DNA of 10,909 bases from an uncultured Prevotellaceae bacterium. Lineage in GTDB: Bacteria; Bacteroidota; Bacteroidia; Bacteroidales; Bacteroidaceae. Positions 5,567-10,909 of the stretch are shown piece after piece (within the stretch, counting starts at the first letter, position 1; every line of letters begins with the position of its first letter). The translations under genes and the position numbers were made by a program. The notes beneath the pieces were generated by a model. The model had not been told where the DNA came from and made no database searches. It was given only the letters and a program-made list of their open reading frames with translations. The stretch lies in contig CAMPCG010000069.1 in NCBI GenBank assembly GCA_946644025.1, forward strand, positions 1 to 10,909, read 5' to 3'.

Positions 5567-6974
5567 GCTCAACAGCCTCGTCAGGCAGACCATCGAGTAT
5601 GCCCTCGACCGTGAGTATTGGGTCGAGGCCGAGTTGTCGGAGTGTCGTGAAAGCCGCGGCCACTGCTACATGGAGCTCATCCAGTACGACGACGCCACCT
5701 CCTCAGCCCTCACCTCACGCCCCTCGCCCCAAAGAGTGCCCATCGCCCGCGCCCAGGCCCGCTGCTGGCGCACACAGTGGCTGATGCTCCAGCCCATGTT
5801 TGAGCGCGCCACCGGCCAGCAGCTGCACGCGGGGATGAAGGTAAGGCTGAAGGTCTACCCGCAGTTTCACGAGGCATACGGCTTCTCCTGGATTGTCACC
5901 GACATCGACCCCACCTACACCCTTGGCGACATGGCGCGTCGGCGTCAGGAAATCATCGCCCAGCTGAAGGCCGAGGGCGTCTTCGACATGCAGAAGTCGC
6001 TCGACCTGCCGCTGCCATGCCTCAACATCGCCGTCATTTCGAGTGCCACCGCAGCCGGCTATGGCGACTTCGAGGGCCAGCTTGCCAGCTCTCCCTTCGC
6101 CTTCCGCACGCAGCTCTTCCCCGCCACGATGCAGGGCGAGCAGGTGGAGCAGAGCATCATCGCGGCCCTGGACCAAATATATAGTAAATTAGAAAAGAAG
6201 AATGATAAATATGGCTGCAATCAGCCATCCGATTCTGTCGTATCGGGCACTCATATTTCTCATTTACCATCTTTAATTTCCGATTTCGACTGTGTCGTCA
6301 TCATCCGTGGCGGCGGAGCTACTGCCGACCTCTCGGGCTTCGACACCCTGGTCCTGGCCGAGAACGTGGCCCAGTTTCCACTGCCCATCATCACCGGCAT
6401 AGGCCACGACCGCGACGAGAGCATCCTCGACATGGTGAGCCACACCCGCGTGAAGACCCCCACCGCGGCTGCCGCCTTCCTCATAGACCAGGCCCAGGCC
6501 GTGCTCGACGCCATCGACGACGCTCAGGAACGCCTTGCCCGCCATACCCGCCAGAAGCTCTCTACGCTCAACGCCCAGCTCTCGACGCTCACCGGCATAC
6601 TGCCCCAGCTTTTCGCCAAGCTCAAGACCCGGCACGAAGCCCGCCTTGACAGCCTCACATCGCGTCTCGGCGCTGCCCTGCGCCAACGAATCATCGGCGA
6701 CCGCGGCAAGCTCGACAGCATGGAGAGCCGTATGCCCATCATCATCGACCGCCGCCTGATTACCGAGATGCACCGCCTGCAGCTACTGGAGGCGAAAGCC
6801 CAAAGCCTTGACCCCGCATTACTCTTACAGCGCGGTTACAGCATCACCATGAAAGACGGGAAAGCGGTTAAGGACGCCCAAAACCTGAAGCCCGGCGACA
6901 AGATAGAAACTCGGCTGGCCAAGGGCAGCATCACATCCGTCGTTGAAAATATGGCCTCCTGTCCTTCGGTCTAA
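5523..6974 (+). CDS. xseA: Exodeoxyribonuclease VII large subunit
   Basis: This 483-residue protein is the catalytic subunit of exonuclease VII, which degrades single-stranded DNA from both ends in the cytoplasm during repair. An OB-fold-like N-terminal domain (about 10-135) is followed by the linker YTLGDMARRRQEI and the catalytic domain with R262-GGG, G294-HDRDE and K311-TPTAAA. A long helical region (about 325-430) and a small C-terminal segment with GYSITMKDGK follow. ATG 5523 is preferred over TTG 5517; both lie within the end of the serine peptidase gene. Between ALDQIYS and DFDCVVIIRGGG there is an extra stretch of about 32 residues (222-253), encoded by an A+T-rich palindromic element, where typical XseA proteins have only a few residues. 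The gene is paired with xseB downstream. Confidence 0.93.
   Translation: MAFRTSGEHTLSLFELNSLVRQTIEYALDREYWVEAELSECRESRGHCYMELIQYDDATSSALTSRPSPQRVPIARAQARCWRTQWLMLQPMFERATGQQLHAGMKVRLKVYPQFHEAYGFSWIVTDIDPTYTLGDMARRRQEIIAQLKAEGVFDMQKSLDLPLPCLNIAVISSATAAGYGDFEGQLASSPFAFRTQLFPATMQGEQVEQSIIAALDQIYSKLEKKNDKYGCNQPSDSVVSGTHISHLPSLISDFDCVVIIRGGGATADLSGFDTLVLAENVAQFPLPIITGIGHDRDESILDMVSHTRVKTPTAAAAFLIDQAQAVLDAIDDAQERLARHTRQKLSTLNAQLSTLTGILPQLFAKLKTRHEARLDSLTSRLGAALRQRIIGDRGKLDSMESRMPIIIDRRLITEMHRLQLLEAKAQSLDPALLLQRGYSITMKDGKAVKDAQNLKPGDKIETRLAKGSITSVVENMASCPSV
6186..6279. repeat. In-frame palindromic insertion inside xseA
   Basis: Left arm 6186-6213 and right arm 6252-6279 are 28 bases each and complementary at 21 positions, including a perfect AAATATG/CATATTT inner end and AAATTA/TAATTT outer end. 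Between them lie two hairpins: TGGCTG (6212-6217)/CAGCCA (6222-6227) with loop CAAT, and CCGAT (6229-6233)/ATCGG (6242-6246). The result is a junction-shaped fold. The segment is much more A+T-rich than the surrounding gene and adds about 96 bp, so the frame is kept. That this is an inserted mobile palindrome is inference; it resembles the way Rickettsia palindromic elements sit inside genes. Confidence 0.75.
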
Positions 6975-7016
6975 AAATGTCCTTCTGTCTAAAAACAAAG
7001 TCCTTATGTCAAAAGA
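6961..7016. repeat. Three tandem 17-bp units at the xseA/xseB junction
   Basis: GTCCTTnnGTCTAAAAA occurs at 6961-6977, 6979-6995 and, with small changes, 7000-7014. The first unit contains the xseA stop (TAA 6972-6974) and the third contains the xseB start (ATG 7006-7008). The gap between the two genes therefore appears to have grown by local duplication. Confidence 0.7.
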
Positions 7017-7200
7017 AATGAAATACGAAGAGGCCTTCGCCCAGCTTCAGACCATCGTGCGCAAGATGGAGGGCGACGAGTACAGTATAGACGAAATTGC
7101 TGTGCAGCTGAAGACTGCACAGCAATTAATCAAGTTCTGCAAGGACAAGCTGACCCGTACAGAAGAGGAAATCAAGAAGATTCAGGAGCCTGACTCTTAG
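7006..7200 (+). CDS. xseB: Exodeoxyribonuclease VII small subunit
   Basis: This 64-residue protein is the small subunit that binds several at a time to each XseA and is needed for exonuclease VII activity. The conserved pattern KYEEAFAQLQTIVRKMEGDEYSIDEI followed by a second helix (LIKFCKDKLTRTEEEI) is clear, and the length fits the family. ATG 7006 was chosen because the TTG at 6943 would add unrelated residues translated from the end of xseA. The gene begins 31 bp after the xseA stop, in the same operon. Its TAG stop (7198-7200) overlaps the stop of the convergent beta-barrel gene, leaving no room for a terminator between them. Confidence 0.93.
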   Translation: MSKEMKYEEAFAQLQTIVRKMEGDEYSIDEIAVQLKTAQQLIKFCKDKLTRTEEEIKKIQEPDS

Positions 7201-7907
7201 AGTCTCAAGCCCACTGCAAGCGACTGGAAGCCAGGTCCGCGGTCTTTCTTGAGCACGCTCATGGGCGAGTACTTGCAGTAGACGCCGATTTTGCCGATGT
7301 GAACGATTCCCAGCACGTCGACCGTGAAGGGCCGGTGGCCTATGTCCTTGGTTGTGATGTCGAACTGGTTGTCGCCATCCTCGTAGTAGTTACGCATACG
7401 GCCCCAGAAGTTCCAGTTCACCTGGGCACCCAGCGAGATGGCAAACGACTTGCTGAAGCGCTGCTTGACCAACAGGGGAACGTTCAGCGACGTAGTATGC
7501 ACGTTAGACGACAAATCGTCCATCTTCTGGTCGGGCGTGTGTACCCACACCCAGTCGTCCACCTTTCCGAACATCTTGTCGTGTCCCTTCAGCGTGTAGC
7601 GGCGCCAGTTGAAGCCCAGACCGGCCGAGAAGGTCGTCTTCCAGTCTTTCGGCGTGTAGTCGTACTGGAACACCGTCCAGTTGAACTCCCACGAACGGAA
7701 CGGAGCGAAGTTCACACCGTCGGGCGTGTCTATCGGGATGTTCACACCCACGGCGACGTGCATCGACCAACGGTCGTTCTCGTCCTTTCCCTGACCCATG
7801 TCGATGGCGCTCTTGTCCACGGCCTCGTCGTCGTCGTGGTTCACAATTGTTTCGGCATTGGCAGTCATTCCGACGGCCAGAAATGCCAGCAAAAACAGTT
7901 TCTTCAT
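7197..7907 (-). CDS. Outer-membrane beta-barrel protein
   Basis: This 236-residue protein has a clear signal peptide (MKKLFLLAFLAVGMTANA, cut before ETIV). An acidic stretch (HDDDEAVDKS) follows, then alternating aromatic and polar strands such as WSMHVAVGVNIPI, TTFSAGLGFNWRRYTL, TSLNVPLLVKQRFSKSFAISLGAQVNWNF and FTVDVLGIVHIGKIGVYCKYSP, ending in LAVGLRL. This fits an eight- to ten-stranded barrel of the PorT-like/OMP_b-brl class common in Bacteroidetes. No substrate can be named. A promoter at 8055-8085 implies a leader of about 140 bases that starts with a large hairpin. The stop codon overlaps that of xseB on the other strand. Confidence 0.8.
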   Translation of the reverse strand: MKKLFLLAFLAVGMTANAETIVNHDDDEAVDKSAIDMGQGKDENDRWSMHVAVGVNIPIDTPDGVNFAPFRSWEFNWTVFQYDYTPKDWKTTFSAGLGFNWRRYTLKGHDKMFGKVDDWVWVHTPDQKMDDLSSNVHTTSLNVPLLVKQRFSKSFAISLGAQVNWNFWGRMRNYYEDGDNQFDITTKDIGHRPFTVDVLGIVHIGKIGVYCKYSPMSVLKKDRGPGFQSLAVGLRL

Positions 7908-7977
7908 GTTCTATTTCTTGTGTTAAGTAATAAAAAGACGCGTTCTATATAACTATGGCTATTACACCGCTTTGCAG

Positions 7978-8043
7978 TAGGAGGCGACGTGTCTCACTTC
8001 GCAACAATCTACCGGATTGCGACGTGGGACACGTCGCCTCCTA
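7978..8043 (-). repeat. Near-perfect 27-bp stem, paired inverted REP-like unit in mRNA leader
   Basis: Arms 7978-8004 and 8017-8043 pair at 25 of 27 positions around a 12-base loop, with the outer 16 bp perfect (TAGGAGGCGACGTGTC). Each arm can also fold on itself: GCGACGTG (8019-8026)/CACGTCGC (8030-8037) is a perfect 8-bp stem with loop GGA, and the left arm has a 7-of-8 version at 7984-8002. This is the layout of two REP-like palindromes in inverted orientation. It should be transcribed at the 5' end of the beta-barrel mRNA, about 5 bases after its predicted start. Confidence 0.85.
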
Positions 8044-8054
8044 ATTGTGCGCGG

Positions 8055-8085
8055 CAAAGGTAAACAAAAAAGCCGAAAGCACAAA
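8055..8085 (-). promoter_or_regulatory. Complete Bacteroidetes promoter for the beta-barrel gene
   Basis: Read on the - strand, a -33 TTTG at 8085-8082 is followed by a 19-base spacer and a -7 TACCTTTG at 8062-8055, a full match to the major Bacteroidetes sigma-factor consensus. Transcription would start near 8048, putting the 7978-8043 hairpin at the start of the mRNA and leaving a leader of about 140 bases before ATG 7907. The -33 box lies in the loop of the terminator hairpin 8072-8094. Confidence 0.72.
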
Positions 8086-8094
8086 ACTTTCGGC
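8066..8094 (-). terminator. Intrinsic terminator on the minus strand
   Basis: On the - strand GCCGAAAG, a 7-base loop and CTTTCGGC form a perfect 8-bp stem (8094-8072), followed at once by six T residues (8071-8066). This is a strong rho-independent terminator for transcription coming from nth or from a small RNA between nth and here. There is no T-run on the other side, so it works in one direction only. Confidence 0.85.
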
Positions 8095-8210
8095 GTAATT
8101 ATTTCAAAGGCCACCACATTTGCCCATGCTGCACAGCCTGACGGCAGCTTGAAGATGGAAAGATACGTCGAAAATGGCCTGGAGCTACGGGCAGCCTCAC
8201 CGTCAGCGCG
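8066..8210 (-). ncRNA. Possible small RNA or structured 3' leader between nth and the beta-barrel gene
   Basis: The 208 bases between the nth stop and the terminator hairpin contain no believable gene. On the - strand a near-consensus -7 box, TATTTTCG (8225-8218), could start a transcript of about 145 bases ending at the terminator. The stretch holds possible pairings (GACGG with CCGTC, AGGCCA with TGGCCT, GCTG with GCAGC). There is no -33 box and I do not recognise an RNA family. It may simply be the 3' untranslated end of nth or decayed coding sequence. Confidence 0.25.
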
Positions 8211-8302
8211 GTTATGGCGAAAATAAAACAAGTTGTTTTTACTTTTTCGATGTCGGACGGCACTTTCAGTGTAATCACAGAACGGCTGACTATCAACAGC
8301 TT

Positions 8303-8953
8303 TCACGCCAATTTTGCCCCCTCCATCTTCTTGGGGCAGAGGTGTTCCAGCGCGCACTTCTCGCAGAGCGGGCGCTGGGAGCGGCACACATAGCGGCCGT
8401 GGAGCAGCAGCCAGTGGTGAGCGCGAGGTATGTCGTCGGGGGGAATGTTGCTCACCAGCTCGCGCTCCACCTTCAGCGGCGTGTTGGCCGATGGCGGCAC
8501 GAGGCCCAGGCGGTGGCTCACGCGATAGACGTGGGTATCTACAGCCATCGTGGCCTGTCCGAAGGCTACGGCCTGAATGACATTAGCCGTCTTACGGCCC
8601 ACGCCCGGCAGAGTGAGCAGCGCGTCCATGTCATGAGGCACCTCGCCGCCAAACTGCTCCACGAGCCGCTGGGCCATGGCCACCAGATGGCGGGCCTTGC
8701 TGTTAGGATAGCTCACGCTCTTGATGTAGTCAAGCACCTCGTCCTCCCCCACCCCAGCCATAGACCGGGCATCGGGGAAGCGGCTGAAGAGCGCAGGCGT
8801 CACCTGGTTGATGCGCTTGTCGGTACACTGCGCACTGAGGATGACGGCACAGAGCAACTGGAACTCGTTGCCATAGTGCAACTCGGTGTCTACGCTCGGC
8901 ATAGCCTGGCGGAAGTGGTCCAGCACCAGGCGGTAACGGTCTTTCTTTCTCAT
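8303..8953 (-). CDS. nth: Endonuclease III (DNA glycosylase/AP lyase)
   Basis: This 216-residue enzyme removes oxidised pyrimidines and nicks abasic sites in base excision repair. The helix-hairpin-helix LPGVGRKTANV carries catalytic K121, and D139 follows in AVDTHVYRV (E. coli K120 and D138). The iron-sulfur cluster loop is complete: C190-x6-C197-x2-C200-x5-C206. The start is ATG 8953 (MRKKDRYRLV); an upstream in-frame start at 8995 is rejected because the -7 box at 8961-8968 lies between the two. The distance from that box implies a transcript starting at or within a few bases of the ATG. It is divergent from the mod gene. The terminator lies about 210 bases beyond the stop. Confidence 0.95.
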   Translation of the reverse strand: MRKKDRYRLVLDHFRQAMPSVDTELHYGNEFQLLCAVILSAQCTDKRINQVTPALFSRFPDARSMAGVGEDEVLDYIKSVSYPNSKARHLVAMAQRLVEQFGGEVPHDMDALLTLPGVGRKTANVIQAVAFGQATMAVDTHVYRVSHRLGLVPPSANTPLKVERELVSNIPPDDIPRAHHWLLLHGRYVCRSQRPLCEKCALEHLCPKKMEGAKLA

Positions 8954-8960
8954 CGTGCGG

Positions 8961-8968
8961 CAAAAGTA
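8961..8968 (-). promoter_or_regulatory. -7 box of nth
   Basis: On the - strand TACTTTTG (8968-8961) fits TAnnTTTG exactly and ends only seven bases before the nth ATG. No TTTG is found at the -33 distance. The position suggests a leaderless or nearly leaderless mRNA. Confidence 0.55.
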
Positions 8969-9044
8969 CGAATAATTTGCGACGTGCAGCGGCACTTAAA
9001 TATTAAATAATGTGTAAAATGCAGATTATTTCCCGGATAATTAG

Positions 9045-9052
9045 TAATTTTG
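9045..9052 (+). promoter_or_regulatory. -7 box of the mod gene
   Basis: TAATTTTG at 9045-9052 fits TAnnTTTG. Transcription would start near 9059, about 23 bases before ATG 9082. The -33 region is A+T-rich without a clear TTTG. This promoter diverges from that of nth, 77 bases away, in a 128-bp A+T-rich gap. Confidence 0.5.
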
Positions 9053-9081
9053 TGGCCGTCAATCGGCAACAGGAACAAACA

Positions 9082-10909
9082 ATGATAAAAGAAATAATCA
9101 AACATAATGAGGAGATGAAACCTAACTCGCAGCGGATGCAGGTGTTAAGAAAATATTTTGCGGGTTGCTTCACTAAAGAGGGTACTTTCGATTTAGATTG
9201 CTTCAAGGAACTGATACGTGACGAAGTGGAAATTACCCGCGAAGGCTACTCACTAGGATTCCTTGGCAAAGATTACGCCAACCTGATAGCATCGATAGAC
9301 ACGACGACGGTGATAGAGCCCGACGAAGAACACAACAGCCAGCCGGAAAACCGAGATAGCGAGAACATCTACATTAGCGGTGACAACCTAGACGCGCTGA
9401 ACCATCTCTTGAAGTCGTATGCCGGAAAGGTGAAGTGCATCTATATCGACCCGCCCTACAATACAGGGTCAGATGGATTCATCTATAACGACAAGTTCCG
9501 CTTTACGACAGAGGAATTGGAAAAAAAGTTGGGGATTGACGAGGACGAGGCGAAGCGCATCCTCAACATGACCTCCCGTGGCAGCAGCACGCACTCCGCC
9601 TGGCTGATGTTTATGTCGCCACGCCTGCAACTGGCACGAGGTTTACTTTCTAAAGACGGTGTTATCTTTATCTCAATAGATGACAACGAACAGGCCAATC
9701 TGAAACTATTGTGCGACTTTGTCTTTGGCGAGGATAACTTTGTGGCAAATATAGCTTGGAAACATACGCAACAGAGTAAAAACGACGAACTTCATTTCTC
9801 GCGCCAATATAATGCCATCCTTGTGTATGCCAGAGACATTTACAATTTACCGAATTTCCGTTTTGAAAGGACAAAAGAAGACAACCTAAACTATTCTAAT
9901 CCAGACAACGACCCTAAGGGTAAATGGAGAAGTGGCGACGTAAGAAGCCCAAACTTTCGCAAAACCCTTTGCTATGACATTACTGCTCCGGATGGAAGCA
10001 TCATCCACTCGCCCGAGAATGGCTGGAGATGGTCGGAAGACACCATCCGAGAGAAGATTGCATCAGGTGAAATAATATTTAATGCTAACAATACTGGCAT
10101 TATCAGAAAAATATATTTAAGTGACCAAGATGGGAGGATGCCTGAGAACCTATGGGATGGGGAGGCATTTGGAACGACAAGGCAAGCAACTGCAGAAATC
10201 AAACAATTATTTGATGGCAGGCAAGCATTCGAAACGCCCAAGCCCACCCTACTAGTCAAGAGAATCATCTCGCTGGCCACAGATGACAATGACATAGTGC
10301 TGGACTTCTTTTCTGGTTCTGGCACGACAGCCGATGCAGTAATGCAAATGAATTGTGAAAAAGAAGGAAGTAAAAGAAAATTCATCTGTGTTCAGTGGAG
10401 TGAAACAGTGAGGGAAGGAAGCGAAGCACAAGCATTGGGGTTCCACACCATTGACGAAATAGGTCAAGAACGCATCAAACGAGCTGCAAAGAAGCTTAGG
10501 GAGGAGAACCCGCTGTTTCACGGAGACTTGGGGTTCAAACACTACACGCTGCGTGAAGTTCCTGAGAATGTGCTGGACAAGTTGGAGGAATTCGATCCTT
10601 CGCAGTCGGGCTTTGCCAACAACTTGTTAGAGGAGTTTGGCCGCGAGACAGTATTGGAGACGTGGAAAGTGCGCGACGGCTATGGCATGAACGCCCACGT
10701 AGTACCTGTGGTGCTGGCCGACTATACGGCATACCAGTGTGGCGACCACCTTTATTTTACCGACGAGGGCATGAGCCAGGAAGCCATCACGGCCTTGGTG
10801 GACAAGTATAGCGAGGCTGACGACTGGGGGCCTCACTATGTGGTGCTCTTCGGCTATAGTTTCAACTTCGGCGAACGTCGTGGGCTGATGGACAATCTAC
10901 CACTGCTTA
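9082..10909 (+). CDS. mod: Type III restriction-modification DNA methyltransferase (Mod), 3' end cut by window
   Basis: The frame is open from ATG 9082 to the window edge, 609 codons without a stop. It encodes an N6-adenine methyltransferase of the beta class: the catalytic motif D123-PPYNTG comes before the S-adenosylmethionine-binding motif D408-FFSGSGTT. The order, the length (EcoP15I-type Mod is about 645 residues) and the segment GDLGFKHYTL after the catalytic core fit the Type III Mod family. The part between the two motifs, about residues 220-385, would be the target recognition domain and is poorer in G+C than the ends. AGGA at 9071-9074 may be a weak ribosome binding site. A res gene for the nuclease/translocase subunit is expected next but is outside the window. 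The whole gene is richer in A+T than its left neighbours, which suggests horizontal transfer. Confidence 0.9.
   Translation, partial: MIKEIIKHNEEMKPNSQRMQVLRKYFAGCFTKEGTFDLDCFKELIRDEVEITREGYSLGFLGKDYANLIASIDTTTVIEPDEEHNSQPENRDSENIYISGDNLDALNHLLKSYAGKVKCIYIDPPYNTGSDGFIYNDKFRFTTEELEKKLGIDEDEAKRILNMTSRGSSTHSAWLMFMSPRLQLARGLLSKDGVIFISIDDNEQANLKLLCDFVFGEDNFVANIAWKHTQQSKNDELHFSRQYNAILVYARDIYNLPNFRFERTKEDNLNYSNPDNDPKGKWRSGDVRSPNFRKTLCYDITAPDGSIIHSPENGWRWSEDTIREKIASGEIIFNANNTGIIRKIYLSDQDGRMPENLWDGEAFGTTRQATAEIKQLFDGRQAFETPKPTLLVKRIISLATDDNDIVLDFFSGSGTTADAVMQMNCEKEGSKRKFICVQWSETVREGSEAQALGFHTIDEIGQERIKRAAKKLREENPLFHGDLGFKHYTLREVPENVLDKLEEFDPSQSGFANNLLEEFGRETVLETWKVRDGYGMNAHVVPVVLADYTAYQCGDHLYFTDEGMSQEAITALVDKYSEADDWGPHYVVLFGYSFNFGERRGLMDNLPLL

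Noticed and set aside
6943..7005. TTG start extending xseB upstream
   Set aside because: The added residues come from the xseA end and the 17-bp repeats and are not XseB-like.
8099..8296. 65-residue minus-strand frame between nth and the terminator
   Set aside because: It shows no recognisable family features, has an improbable composition and overlaps possible RNA structure; not supportable as a gene.
8954..8995. Longer nth start at 8995
   Set aside because: The -7 box lies downstream of it, and the extra residues are not part of endonuclease III.
9082..10909. Phase-variable simple repeats within mod
   Set aside because: No tetranucleotide or homopolymer tract long enough for slippage was found in the visible part.

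Overview
The window looks like a piece of chromosome from a Bacteroidales bacterium, most likely Prevotella/Segatella-like. The evidence is the gene families, the near absence of Shine-Dalgarno sites, and several promoters of the Bacteroidetes type (-7 box TAnnTTTG, once with a correctly spaced -33 TTTG). No rRNA, tRNA, CRISPR array or transposase gene was seen.

Layout. Positions 1-600 hold no credible gene; 1-443 is a cluster of GC-rich direct and inverted repeats. From 671 to 7200 seven genes run on the + strand: a Nif3-family metal protein, a coiled-coil C4 zinc-ribbon protein, a secreted bleomycin-hydrolase-type cysteine peptidase, a secreted subtilisin-type serine peptidase, and xseA plus xseB for exonuclease VII; the Nif3 and zinc-ribbon genes are a neighbour pair I recall from Bacteroidales. 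An outer-membrane beta-barrel gene (7197-7907) and the endonuclease III gene nth (8303-8953) lie on the - strand. From 9082 to the right edge a + strand gene for the modification subunit of a Type III restriction-modification system begins and is cut by the window end. It is visibly richer in A+T than the genes to its left, which suggests the start of an acquired defence locus.

The genes are mostly ordinary; the unusual part is the DNA between and inside them. Two intergenic spacers (1459-1589, 2476-2611) share an identical 63-bp core flanked by long inverted arms built from about 11-bp GTGAAAG-type units. The next spacer (4029-4154) is an uninterrupted run of 18 heptamers that begins across the stop codon of one peptidase gene, ends on the GTG start codon of the next, and closes with the same 13 bases that open the 63-bp core. 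A fourth palindromic element (6186-6279), with two inner hairpins, sits in frame inside xseA and adds about 32 residues before the conserved RGGG motif. A fifth (7978-8043) forms a near-perfect 27-bp hairpin predicted to be the first structure in the leader of the beta-barrel mRNA, just downstream of a promoter whose -33 box lies in the loop of the upstream gene's terminator. Together they suggest a genome colonised by small non-autonomous palindromic elements that reshape stops, starts, leaders and even a protein.

Functionally, xseA/xseB and nth are DNA repair genes, the two peptidases act outside the cytoplasm, and Mod would methylate adenines to protect DNA from a partner Res nuclease expected just beyond the window.
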